Below are positions 26,341 to 36,419 of a stretch of DNA of 64,000 nucleotides, piece after piece; position 1 is the stretch's first letter; each line of letters begins with the position of its first letter. Under the pieces are notes generated by a model. The model was not told the origin of the DNA and did no database searches. It saw nothing but the letters and a program-made list of their open reading frames with translations. A program made the position numbers and the translations under genes. This DNA is from Lyophyllum atratum (lineage: Eukaryota > Basidiomycota > Agaricomycetes > Agaricales > Lyophyllaceae), in the NCBI GenBank assembly GCA_014905825.1, contig JACGCN010000036.1:62001-126000 (forward strand), given 5' to 3'.

Positions 26341-28911
26341 ATGTCTCTAGGGACGACGACTTCCCCTTCCAACGGTAGACCAAAAACCTGGACACCGCCT
26401 TTCATTCCCAAGTCTGAGGAGACCGCATCCAATGCGCTTACCGACAACGCTACATTTTTTGCCATCACCCCGACGTCGTTTGACGTGCGAGAGAGCTTCC
26501 CGCTGATTGTGGTACTAATCTTGCTGGGTCCACCGTGTTTAAAGTTCCTCACCTTCCAGGCTTGTGTTGGTATCGTTGTTGGCTCATATGTCATCCCTGC
26601 GATTATTCGGCTGCGGTATCCTCGATTTCTAGAAGCGAATATGGTCGATGAGCTCAGGATCGAATCCGGTTTGCTCAAGAGTGTTTGTGCATCAGTTACT
26701 GCCGTCCTCCTCCAGGTACTCTCCTCACCATGCTGACTTTGGTGCCTCGTATTCATATGATTTTTCTCCTGAAACAGGTGCACAACCCCGGAATATGTCT
26801 CGCTGTACGTTCCTCGGCTAAACTTCACCGAACATTCATTCTCAAGCCGTATTCATTCCCAGGGCAAATTCCACTCTGAATTCCACTCCCGGCCGTTGGT
26901 TCGCCTACTCCGGACATTGCTACTAGTCGAGGTTGCGTCCAACGGCACTCACGAAGAGAGGGAGAAGATGGCGAGTTGGCTGCGTTATATACACCGCCAT
27001 ATCCATGGGGTCATAACCGACGACATGCGCAACGAGCTAGGGATCCCTAGCGATATTGAAGTGTATGGGTATACAGAGCAGCTGAACGTGTATATCGTGT
27101 ACATGCTCACTTGGGCTTCCATCTCCTTTCAGACGCGTTTTGGACGACCGTGCGTACCATACCTCGTATTATCTCTAAGACGTCAGTACTCATCCGCGCA
27201 TCAGCCTCTCGAAACGAGCGAAAGATGCTATCGTACTCGAGTACACCTGTATAGCATTACGCATCGGTATCCCTGAGGAGCTTTTGAGTAAAGACTATGA
27301 GTCCTTCCTGGTGTCATTAGACAAACACCTAGACGTACTGGACTTGGGACACTCACTCGATCTCGCCCGCTCAACTGTTCAAAGCATAGAAACACCGATG
27401 CTGACTTCGAAAATGAGTCTCATCAGCAGACTTCTATGTAGAGTGGGGCTCATGATTGGTTTCGAGTTGCTGCCGCAGAGAGTTCGCGACCAGGGCCAGT
27501 ATCAGCTCAAGGTGCTGAGTACGCCATGGCAGCGCGCAATTCAGAAGATACTGATGGCTGTGCTTTGGTTCTCCTACCCAATGTTGATGTGGCTGCCTTT
27601 GCGCGGAGCAATGTGCCTGATCCTTATATCAGAGCCTCAGTTACGACCCGTCTTCATGGTGCGCTTTTTCCTTTGTTTGTCTATGATATTGTACCCACTA
27701 CTCGAACTTATTCTTCACAGTCCTCCTTGCAAACCATCCACTCCATGAACATTCACTCTGATGAGCCTGTCTTCTCCAAGCCGGCAGGCTACAAGTCGAA
27801 TTCAATAGATATCGAGGACGAACTGCCTTCGTACATACTGTGGCTGGACTCCGGGAAGGAGGGGAGGAGTTTCCTGGGCCGGCTTGTCGTTCGCGTCCTA
27901 CGGGCGCAATTGTTGAGCTCTGCCCGAGCTCGATGGTCTGTCGCCTGGGTCGCGCCCTGGGTCCGCCTTTCTGCAGAACTAGTCGGGCTAACCGCGGACA
28001 TTATTTGGCGGCGTATACTGGACACTGGTGCTCGCTGGAAAACCCAAATCAGGGAGAGCGTGATATTCGGCAACGACGAAATAAAACTACCACGCCATAG
28101 TAAGTTCGCTTCCTCATGATCAGTCTTCTACTATTTTTATACTAACTTCATTCTTACAGTAGGTTTCGTCATGGATGGAAATCGACGATACGCCCGGACC
28201 ATGGGTCAGTCAGTCAGAGTCGGACACCAACGCGGGGCCCTCACCGCAGTCAACGTCCTTCAATGGTGGCTGCGCTTCATGCCCAACACAGCCGCATATA
28301 CTCATCCAGGTCCCGGGCCTCAATATCTCACTTTGTGGGTATTCTCCACCGAGAATTTCAAGCGTCCGAAGGAGGAGGTCGACGTCCTCTTCCGCTTGAT
28401 GACCGTCCATTTCAACAGCCTTGCGTTCACCTCGTCGATTCACCTATTCCAGATCCGCGTTCGCGTTGTAGGGAACCGGGAAAGACTTCCGCGAGAGCTG
28501 CTGGACGCGGTTGAACTTTTGGAGGAAATGACAAGGAAATACTCACGGTTGTTCCTCCAAATCGCGGTGGGCTACGGCGGACGCGACGAGATCGTGCATT
28601 CAGTGCGGAGCTTGATAGCTCGAGGGGTGGAGGTCACTGAGGATAGTATCAGCCAGGGAACTTTTTGCTCTCAGATCAGCGTTCCTCCCGTCGAGCTCAT
28701 CGTCAGAACATCGGAGCGCAGGTGAGTCGGGGGCTAATTACTTCTCGCATTTCTGACGCGTCTATTTTACAGGACAAGCGGGTTCTTCTTGTGGGACACC
28801 CAAACTGCGGAACTGCACTTTCTGGACAAGCTTTGGCCGCAGTTGACTGAAGGAGATTGGTTGGATGCAATCGCTAGCTTTTCTCAGCGGGAGATGCGTA
28901 GCGGCAGATAG
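26341..28911 (+). CDS. MpaB/rubber-oxygenase-like (DUF2236) domain fused to cis-prenyltransferase
   Basis: Seven exons (26341-26715, 26778-26804, 26863-27149, 27205-27658, 27721-28099, 28160-28721, 28773-28911) join in phase to about 740 aa. Residues ~45-90 are two hydrophobic spans. Residues ~110-380 match the ER-bound oxygenase MpaB/Lcp fold (PF09995): 'SRPLVRLLRTLLLVEV', 'WLRYIHRHIHGVI', 'GIPEELLSKDYESFL' and a following LLP-R motif. Residues ~500-740 are a cis-prenyltransferase: 'GFVMDGNRRYARTMG', 'LTLWVFSTENFKRPKEEVD', 'VGYGGRDEIVHSV' and 'LHFLDKLWPQLTEGDW'. That enzyme type condenses isopentenyl diphosphate into cis-polyprenols for dolichol (Rer2/Srt1 role). A 62-nt intron (27659-27720) links the halves. 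If it is retained, the first half stops at 27748, overlapping an ATG at 27745 that could start the second half alone. Confidence 0.78.
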
Positions 28912-29012
28912 TTTGCCAGCCCTTTAAGTAATGTCTGTAAGTGAATTATTTGTTATCACTCAGTCATTTACTAAGGAGTACTCTCTGAACTATGTCTGAA
29001 GCGTATCCACAG

Positions 29013-29111
29013 TACCTCCGATCCATCATAGAACGACTCGGCTATGACATCGTTTGAGCGGTGATCAAAAGGGAGGCATCAATAACAACTACTCACCGTC
29101 TGCCTATTGTC
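29013..29111 (-). repeat. diverged duplicate of the SSP2 3' flank, left part
   Basis: This stretch aligns by eye with 30323-30420, the 3' flank of SSP2: both contain 'GATCAAAAG', then 'GAGGC', 'TCAA' and 'CTCACCG' at similar spacing. The alignment resumes at 29707 beyond the hairpin element, so the duplication pre-dates that insertion. Confidence 0.6.
29103..29111. repeat. 9-bp target-site duplication, left copy
   Basis: CCTATTGTC flanks the hairpin-rich element here and again at 29707-29715. Confidence 0.75.
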
Positions 29112-29706
29112 TAGACTCGAGCCAGTCCGCTCACAAGTTCTACACGATGTCAAATCCTATTGCGACAAACACATACAAATTAGTTGGACATGTGACGAGA
29201 AAGGCAGCGAACTTGTGAGCGGACTGGTATGTCTTGTCGTCTGTTTGGCGGAGCCCCGCCAAAGCTGAGGTTGGGACTTCAAAAAATTGGGACGTCGAAC
29301 CTCAAAAAAAAGTGCGAAAAGTGAGTATACAAAAAACCGTTTTTTGGACCTCTGGATGCTAGTCAGCTAAAAATTAGAAGGGTGATTTTTTGAGTTTGAC
29401 TTAAGCGTCTTGAGAGGATGGCGGGTGACGAGGTGACTTGCACCCGCCATCCTCTCAAGACGCTTAAGTTTTTTCCAAAAATTTGTACTTTATTAAACCA
29501 TGTTTTCGAAATCTATCTACTCTAAAAATCACTTTTTGTATACTCAATTTTGTGACTTTTTTCTGAGATGTGGAAAGCAATTTCGACGAAGTCCCAACCT
29601 CACGTTTGGCGGGGCTCCGCCAAAAAGACGACAAGACAGACCAGCCGGCTTCGCATCTGCGAGTTCCGCGAGTCATGTGATGCGAAGCCGGCTGGGGACG
29701 AGCCTA
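29112..29706. mobile_element. Hairpin-rich DNA transposon (MULE/foldback-like, non-autonomous)
   Basis: 595-bp element between 9-bp direct repeats. Ends are imperfect inverted repeats: TAGACTCG... at the left, and TAGGCTCG... read inward from the right, followed by CCAGTCCGCT and CCAGCCGGCT. Inside are a 19-bp perfect hairpin (29122-29140/29209-29227), a long imperfect fold-back (29231-29280 pairing with 29588-29637), a nested perfect 29-bp palindrome arm pair (29399-29427/29441-29469) and a 16-bp hairpin (29641-29656/29680-29695). It has no coding capacity. The 9-bp duplication fits Mutator-like elements; this classification is inferred. Confidence 0.75.
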
Positions 29707-29715
29707 CCTATTGTC
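29707..29715. repeat. 9-bp target-site duplication, right copy
   Basis: CCTATTGTC, matching 29103-29111. Confidence 0.75.
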
Positions 29716-29775
29716 GCTCAACATCTTGATCACGAGGAGCACACATAGTACCCTCATGCTATGTACTCTTCACTC
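29716..29775 (-). repeat. diverged duplicate of the SSP2 3' flank, right part
   Basis: Continues the homology with the SSP2 locus (compare 30415-30475), including the region equivalent to its mini-exon. The similarity fades further right, and no cysteine-coding exon 1 is visible, so only the 3' part was duplicated or survived. Confidence 0.5.
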
Positions 29776-30041
29776 GGCCGGTACAGTTAGCGACTTGACC
29801 TTCGACATATCCTGATGCCCTCCAAAGCTTGCCTGCGAGTCGTTTCCCAATCTACTTGAACCTAGAAATCAAACTGGAAATAAACATAATTCTTCGAGTA
29901 CAATAAATATTGCGTGAACAAGCATGACTGTTCGCCATAGCGCTAGACGTAGACAAGATGTAGACTGGGTCTGTCATCGAAAGAAATTGGGGATGGATGG
30001 TTCTCGGGCAAGTAAGTGTCCCTCGGCAAACGACACGTACA

Positions 30042-30115
30042 GGCCGACTAGCTCAGCTGGTTAGAGCGTCGTGCTAATAACGCGAAGGTCTTGGGTTCGA
30101 TCCCCACGTTGGCCA
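30042..30115 (+). tRNA. tRNA-Ile (anticodon AAU), copy 2
   Basis: Same 74-nt sequence as copy 1, on the plus strand, with a TTTT run about 22 nt downstream. The flanks do not resemble those of the other copies. Confidence 0.97.
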
Positions 30116-30456
30116 CGCCTGCGAGACGTGCATCTCCGTTTTGTCGCGTGAACTATGCTAGCTTCGACCCCCCGGTACTATATTTATCGACAACATATAC
30201 GCACCAGATACTGTATATTCAAAGACCATCAAGCTCGAGGAATAAGTAACTGTATTATAAACGAAATCACGTCAACCCTGTCTGTACAAAGCCGATTTTT
30301 GAACTACGTTTTAGTTTCAACAGTCCCTCCGATCCAACAATTCTATGACATTGGATGAGTGATGATCAAAAGTGAGGCGTCAACAACTGCTCACCGACAT
30401 CATCCGCCTACTCTCCGTAGCTTTACATTCCGATGACCCAGGGCACAACATCACCC

Positions 30457-30780
30457 TCACGCCATGCATTCCTAAGTAGCAGCAACGATCAAACCAGTCA
30501 CCATCCAACGCCGCACAAGAGGACCCTTGGAAAAGCTTACATTGCCCAAACGACGGGAAAAAGCGCAATTGGACGAGCAGCAGTCGGAATGCTCGCGACA
30601 GTGCAAGCCGTTTGGGCGGCAAGCAACCGCGTCAGCGTCGAGAATGCCTACAAGGCGATCACCGACGCGGAAGCAGACAACGTCGTCAACGTTAGTGCCA
30701 ACGTAGTGGCTGAAGGCGGCGGCAGAGCTAGTACCGGCGAGGACTGCGATGAAGGCAAGAGTGGATAAGGTGAAGCGCAT
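30457..30780 (-). CDS. Secreted six-cysteine (cystine-knot type) peptide SSP2
   Basis: Predicted 84-aa secreted peptide, the longest of the family. Exon 1 (30780-30541) has a signal peptide ('MRFTLSTLAFIAVLAGTSSA') and a propeptide-like stretch with one extra cysteine. Cysteines 1-5 of the motif follow ('CRPNGLHC', 'DCCSSNC'). A GTAAGC donor and TTAG acceptor lead to a 15-nt exon (30471-30457) encoding ECMA. Spacing is C-x6-C-x5-CC-x3-C-x9-C. The TATA box TATATAAGAC lies about 85 nt upstream. The 3' flank has a diverged copy at 29013-29775. Confidence 0.8.
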
Positions 30781-30863
30781 CGTTGAGTGGGAGTAGTAAG
30801 TTCTGGCTGGTTTGCAGACTGCGGGAGGGGATACTGAAGTCAAAGAGCACACCCGTTTCATGT

Positions 30864-30873
30864 CTTATATACC
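30864..30873 (-). promoter_or_regulatory. TATA box of SSP2
   Basis: GGTATATAAG followed by ACATG on the minus strand, about 85 nt before the ATG. It is the same TATATAAGAY core as in SSP3, SSP4 and SSP7. Confidence 0.65.
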
Positions 30874-31486
30874 TTTTCACCTATGCTGCTTACGCGTAAT
30901 GTAACCCGGGCGCAAGGCCAGGAGGCAGATGATGCAGACAGGATTCTAGAATGGGAACGGGAAGGAACGATGCTAATGATAATGGCTCAAAGCTTTCCTC
31001 GAGTTTGATCCTTTACATCCTCGGGACAAGATAAAAGCTTGGAAATCGGGAGAAGGAGAAGGATTTATGCAGTCTTGCATACTATGAGAGCTGTCGGCGG
31101 AGGTGTACAAGACGTACACGAGCTTTTCTAGCATGCCCGTGAAGCCAGCGAATCTGTCGAGTAGTTGGTCATCAGTGTTCTTTCGGGTATACCTACCACC
31201 TTTCTGAGTATAATATGAATAAGAGGCGAAGCTAGCTCGAACGGAACAGAAAGTCGTAGAATGGTCGCGGTTGGCGGACCCGAGTCGGTGCAGGAAGGAG
31301 ACCTCGCAATTCCTCAGCCATGGGACGTCCTGGGTTCGATCCCCGCACTTGCTGATGAGTGTGAATCATCCTTACTTTCGTTCTGGTTGCAGCCTATAGT
31401 ATCTTCCAAGTTGCTCTATTCCTGTGCCATCCACGAATCCTTCAGGACACAGAAATATCTTCCAGTACTTAACCCCACGTCACGGT
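30874..31486. other. intergenic, with tRNA-like B-box relic
   Basis: No gene seen. At 31339-31357 the sequence TGGGTTCGATCCCCGC forms a T-arm/B-box-like element, but no acceptor or anticodon stems could be folded around it. Confidence 0.4.
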
Positions 31487-32677
31487 CTATTCTTCTACCA
31501 CATTCCCCAGATCCGCGCCTTCCTCCCCACTGAAGTATTCTGGTAGGATAAACGCGAGCTTCTTGCGGTCCTCGGGGTTCTGCTTCTCCGACCGCGGCAT
31601 GATGCTGAACTGCATTGAGCCTACCTCCTCGAGAAGCAGGCCCTGCCCCTCCGTGCTGATCGCGATATGCAGGTCCTCCAAAATCGTCGCAGCGACGAGG
31701 CGGGAGGTGTCCGCGTTTGCCTTGAGTGTCTTGAACACTTCAGCAGCGGTCACGGCCTCGGACTGTGGGCGCCAGGAGTCATAGTCCGTCGCCGTCGCGA
31801 CGAGCGCGTAGCTACGCATCCCAGTATCAATATTTTTCCCAAAGTCTGCAACACACGAAGGACGTACCTGATCTCCGCCTCGCGCGCCAGCTTCGACTCG
31901 GGCAGCACGCTCATGTTGATCAAATCCCCACCCCACTGGCGATACATCATGCTCTCCGCCCGCGTCGAGAACTGCGGGCCCTCCATACACACGATACACT
32001 TATCCGTGAACAGCTTCACACCCCTTCCTTCATCCGTCAACACCTTCCTCACGCGCTCCTCCAACCACCGCACGAGTCCTCGGCTGAAAGGGTCCCCGAA
32101 TGCAGCGTGCGCGACGACCGAGGTGCCCTCGAAGAAGGAAGCGGGGCGCACTCCCTTCGTACGGTCGATTATCTGGGAGGGGAGGGCGAAGGAGCCTGGG
32201 GATATCTCTTCGCGGAGGGAGCCGACGGCGGAGAAGGCGAGGATGGCGCGGACACCGAGAGACTTGAGGGCGGCGATGTTGGCGCGGGCGGGGACGGAGG
32301 AGGGCGGGATGGTGTGACCTGTGCCGTGGCGTGCGAGGAAGGCGACTTGCGTACCGGAGGGAAGAGAGGCTATGGTGATAGGTGCGCTGGGGAAGCCCCA
32401 TGGCTGAGGTAAGTTAGTAAGATGGTGGTGCATAACTTGGACGTAGGCAACGCACTGTTTCGGGGTTGACATGTTTACTGTGACGTAAAGAATAATGAGG
32501 TGCTGTTTTCTCCCTATGACTTGTCAGTTGCAACGTACATGAATGTGAGGTTATCAAGATGGTATAAGCCACTCCCGCCAATAACACCGATAAGCACTGT
32601 CATGCACACAGTCAGGAGGGAGCTTTGAAAGAATTTGAAGAGAAGCACAGTTTGAACATACCTTTATCGTTGGCCAT
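31487..32677 (-). CDS. MEU1: S-methyl-5'-thioadenosine phosphorylase
   Basis: Cytosolic enzyme of the methionine salvage pathway; it cleaves methylthioadenosine with phosphate to adenine and methylthioribose-1-phosphate. A 16-nt first exon (ATG at 32677) joins in phase to '[19 protein letters not shown]'. Further exons give 'KHVNPET', then '[19 protein letters not shown]', '[20 protein letters not shown]', '[17 protein letters not shown]', '[13 protein letters not shown]' and, after an intron near 31820-31870, '[13 protein letters not shown]', all family hallmarks. The C-terminal tail is acidic. Four short introns; the reading frame is intact. Confidence 0.95.
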
Positions 32678-33030
32678 TGTCGAAGTGAGAAGGATCCGTA
32701 GCGATTGGGAGAATTGGGCGGTGGTGGTGATAATTCCGAAGAGAGATTGAAAAAAAATGATATCGTGATCTGATAAGATCTTATCAATCTAGATTTTGGT
32801 TAAGATCAGCGCTGATCCCAGTAATTTTTTTCGAGCGACGAGACGAAACTGCTACGCCGAGGTGCTTGTAGCAATAGTATCAGTAGCAGCGAGACGACTG
32901 CACGCTTCAAAATTCGAGCCGATGGTCTTTTCATGGATTTATCTTCCAAGATACTTCGTTACTTGGACTGCAATTGTCAACACTCGGCCTTGCTCCAGGA
33001 CTTGGTCTCCGTAGCTCAGCGTTCAACACC
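32678..33030. other. intergenic
   Basis: MTA phosphorylase promoter side. A tRNA 5'-half-like string (CCGTAGCTCAGCG at about 33010-33022) sits directly before tRNA copy 3. No gene is seen. Confidence 0.4.
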
Positions 33031-33104
33031 GGCCGACTAGCTCAGCTGGTTAGAGCGTCGTGCTAATAACGCGAAGGTCTTGGGTTCGATCCCCACGTTG
33101 GCCA
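33031..33104 (+). tRNA. tRNA-Ile (anticodon AAU), copy 3
   Basis: Same 74-nt sequence as the other copies, plus strand. T-runs (TTTTTGAATTTT) lie about 17-30 nt downstream. Confidence 0.97.
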
Positions 33105-33724
33105 CTAAAACTTGTTGGAATTTTTGAATTTTACCCCGTAGCCGTAGTTCGGTCATATGGATGGGATGCTCCATGTCATTGTAAGAAAGTCGACATCAGA
33201 TATCACCCGCGCTGCTTACATTCATCGAACTTAAATATGCTTTCAGCTCCATGTGGGCAAGACAGGCGAGCGCATGGCCGACGATGATGAAGACAGCTTG
33301 GGTGGTTGCCCCTTTCAGCAGATTGCTACACTGGTATAACCTCTTATAACCTCTGTATATATCGTGGGAGGTCTGGAGTCCACCCGCAATCTGTGATCTG
33401 GATACGACTCTCTGCAATAGGAGGGCACAAGCGACACGACAAAACTGATAAAATGGATATTAATGCAACTCCGGTATCCCAAAAATACAAGGGTTACAAT
33501 GGATGATGGGTGTGTGCAGTCGTACTTACAGAGTGTGAGAGACGCGGAATGGATACAGAGAGAAATGTTGAGGAATAATAGTAAAAAAAGTTCGAGCGAA
33601 ATCCTAGAAACCGCAACTTGAACTGGGACCATCTCCGTGCCGTCGTTACGCTCACGCGCACCGGACAGGGTGAGATGATGGTGGACCAGTCCCGCACAAC
33701 CACAACACACAAACCCCTTCCGCG
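33105..33724. other. intergenic, no supported gene
   Basis: No motif-bearing frame. It includes the 3' flank of the SH3 adaptor gene. Confidence 0.5.
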
Positions 33725-35017
33725 TCAAGCCTCGGCCTCCTCCTCCTCCTCCTCCCCGTCTAGCCTCACCGCCTCCAAGTAACTTTCCGGGACAAGTGCA
33801 TGCTTCTCCGGGGTATCCGCATTCTCATCCAGCACCACCGCCCATCCGACACCACCACCCCGCCCAATCACCCTAACAATCTGATCCTCATCCAAAGCCA
33901 TCTCCCCCGTCCCCTCCGGTTGGAACGCATACATCGCCCTGTACAAGCCCGGGTATAGCGGCTCCTCCCCCTCAGGGTCATAATACACCTCATCCTCCTC
34001 CTCGTCTTCTTCCTCGGCCCCGTCACCGAAATTGAGATCCATCTCCGCCTGACTCGGCCCATCCCCACTACCACCAGCATACCCATTCGTAAAACCCATC
34101 CCCTTCCACCCACCCCGCAGCCGATCCCACGCCGCATCCACCCCTGCATCCTCATCCTCCCCGTCCTCATCCTCGTCCCCATCCTCGCTGCTCTCATAAC
34201 TCCCCACCGACCCCCGCAGCTTCCGGTTCAGCCTCGCGACCCTGTTCGCCTTGGGCACGTCCGGCCCCAGCCCCTCGAATCGCTCGTCTGTCCGTTCATA
34301 AGCATAGTCGCGCACGTGGACGAGTGTACGTGGGACGGATGCGGCGACGCCGGCGTGGGCGGCGGTGAAGGCGAAGGTGCGGGGGGAGGGGAGGGGCGAG
34401 GGGATGATAGTGGTGGATTTCGTGGGCGTTGCTAGCTGCTGTTGCTGGGAAAGATGGGAGAGAACGTTTGATTTTCGGGTCGAGTTGGCGCGGGAGACGG
34501 CGGCGGAGGGCGGGCGCGACGACCGCGAGGACTTGGAGCGGGCCGAGGCGGTGGAGATGGCGGAGACCCGCCGGGAGACGTCGGGTGAGGGTGGTGCCGG
34601 CCGGTTGGGTGTGGGTGAGGGTGTTACATCGGGAGGGTTGGCGTGAAATGATGGGCTTAATGGTGTCGTGGGTGTCCGGGGAGGTTGACACGTGTTTGAG
34701 ATGGAGCTCGCAAAGGAGGTGGACGCGGGCGAGGGGGACTGCGGGAGAGGCGCACTAGTTGGTGTAGGGGTTGCCGTTTGTGATGGCAATGGTGGAGCCG
34801 GCGTGAGCAACGTAGTATCTCGGGGCGTGGGCGTCGTCGGCGATAGCGTCGAGTCATGGTTAGACTGCGCCGTGCCGTTGGAATGCAGCCTGTCGGGCGA
34901 TTTGGGAGACTTCGTATCATGCGAAGGCGCCTCGTCCTCCTTCGGCACGAGACTTGGCTTCCTGCCGTTCCGGCCAGCGGGGGCAGGCTTTACGGCGAAT
35001 TCATGAGCGCCTGGCAT
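33725..35017 (-). CDS. NBP2: Nbp2-like SH3 adaptor protein
   Basis: Nbp2 recruits the Ptc1 phosphatase to the Pbs2/Hog1 stress pathway in yeast; the same role here is inferred. From ATG 35017 the protein is ~430 aa. It has a long Ser/Pro/Thr-rich region, an acidic segment ('EDGDEDEDGEDEDAGVD') and one SH3 domain near the C-terminus. The SH3 runs from 'LYPGLYRAMYAFQPEGTGEM' through 'DEDQIVRVIGRGGGVGWAVV' to 'HALVPESYLEAV', which matches the Nbp2 SH3 closely. The open frame continues 126 nt upstream of the ATG ('RRPLSICLDIPASSSPF'), so an upstream exon may supply the true start. No intron is needed. Confidence 0.82.
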   Translation of the reverse strand: MPGAHEFAVKPAPAGRNGRKPSLVPKEDEAPSHDTKSPKSPDRLHSNGTAQSNHDSTLSPTTPTPRDTTLLTPAPPLPSQTATPTPTSAPLPQSPSPASTSFASSISNTCQPPRTPTTPLSPSFHANPPDVTPSPTPNRPAPPSPDVSRRVSAISTASARSKSSRSSRPPSAAVSRANSTRKSNVLSHLSQQQQLATPTKSTTIIPSPLPSPRTFAFTAAHAGVAASVPRTLVHVRDYAYERTDERFEGLGPDVPKANRVARLNRKLRGSVGSYESSEDGDEDEDGEDEDAGVDAAWDRLRGGWKGMGFTNGYAGGSGDGPSQAEMDLNFGDGAEEEDEEEDEVYYDPEGEEPLYPGLYRAMYAFQPEGTGEMALDEDQIVRVIGRGGGVGWAVVLDENADTPEKHALVPESYLEAVRLDGEEEEEEAEA

Positions 35018-36396
35018 TGGTGGAGGAAGGAACGACGAAGACGGAGAGGGGAATGGCGACGACGATGCTGGGATGTCTAGGCAGATTGAGAGAGGACGCC
35101 GTTCGGGATGTGCTGGGGGCAAAGTGGTCAGCGAAGAAGCCACTTAAAGACGGGGCATGATGACAGGCGTAACCCCTCCCCCTTCGTCCAATACAGGCGT
35201 AGGCCCCTGGATACATCCGCGCCGCCCTCACAGAGTCCCGCCCGTCGCCATAAAGAACAAGTTACTCACAATGTGATTCGGTGTATGCAGCGGGAGCCAG
35301 ATGTGCTGGAGGACCATGATTAGTGACACCATTCGTCAGGAACAAGAGTCAAGCGAAGAATGAATTCCCCTGGATAGATCAACTGTTTCCCATCCCGACA
35401 CAAGTCAAACTTGGGATCCATACCGCACCCCTTTCCGTCACGAATCCCGCACCTCCTCCCGCCCGCCAATATAAGAAATGGAAGACTCACTTTGTGATTC
35501 AGTATACACAGCAGAAGCCATGAAAATTGCCAGGTAATTACCAATCGCAAGATCACTGATGATTTCTTGCAGATCGAATCGTACCACTAGCCCACGAATT
35601 GGGACTTGGTGGGTGATGGGAGTTGCGAGCAGATCCGCCTCGGATATTCCCTTATATACCCAAGTCTGCAGATAAAGGCGCAATATGAACTCCGGATCCA
35701 GTGGTATGGTGTACCCTTTCGACAGGAAGAAAGGGCGGCAAAATGAAGGAAAGGATATCCTGCGCCGTTGGCAAGGCAGCCAGTAGTTTGACTGTGTTTA
35801 CTTCCAGTGGCATCGACGTGATCCCTTGTCTTCGTCACCATCTTTACTTGTCGGCAACGCTTCTCTCATTCCACACAAAGGAGCTAAAGTATATTGAAGG
35901 CGACGGTGAATCCGTATCGCTCTCCTCTAATCTCACTCTTCTCCCATAAACTTGACGGTTTCACACCTCTGTCACGAGACGTTCTGGTGAGGTATGCAAC
36001 TTTCTGTAATCTGTAATCAGATAAGATCCATACGTAGCTCCACACTTTCAATTTGAATTTGCTCTTTCATCATTTCTTGAGGCTCTACCTAGACTGATAG
36101 TAGTCATGCTCTGTGAGTACATGAAAAATGATTCTAAGATACTGTCCGGATATAGAATTCGGACTCTCGGAGCTGCACAGATTCCTATTTTGTCCCATAT
36201 TTCGGTTCATAAATGCAAGGGAATTTCGACGCGAGGATCCTTGAATCTTGGTATGTATACAGGTACCGCAGTGCATGGCGAGCGACCTCCATCATTCCCT
36301 CAGAGTCGCCTAATGAAAGGGGAGGTGACGTGGCCACTGGCAATGACATCGCAGGGTGAATCACAAAAAGTTCAACCACCAGATGAGGGGTCCTAG
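35018..36396. other. intergenic with a diverged internal duplication
   Basis: The segment at about 35234-35304 resembles 35456-35522 (both start TCCCGCCCG and contain TGTGATTC, GTAT and CAGC at matching spacing). No confident gene; a minus-strand frame reads 'FDLQEIISDLAIGNYLAIF' near 35580-35525 without clear family. Confidence 0.4.
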
Positions 36397-36404
36397 ATAG
36401 ATGT
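36397..36404. repeat. 8-bp hAT target-site duplication, left
   Basis: ATAGATGT, repeated at 44689-44696. Confidence 0.85.
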
Positions 36405-36419
36405 TAAGGCTCCAACCGT

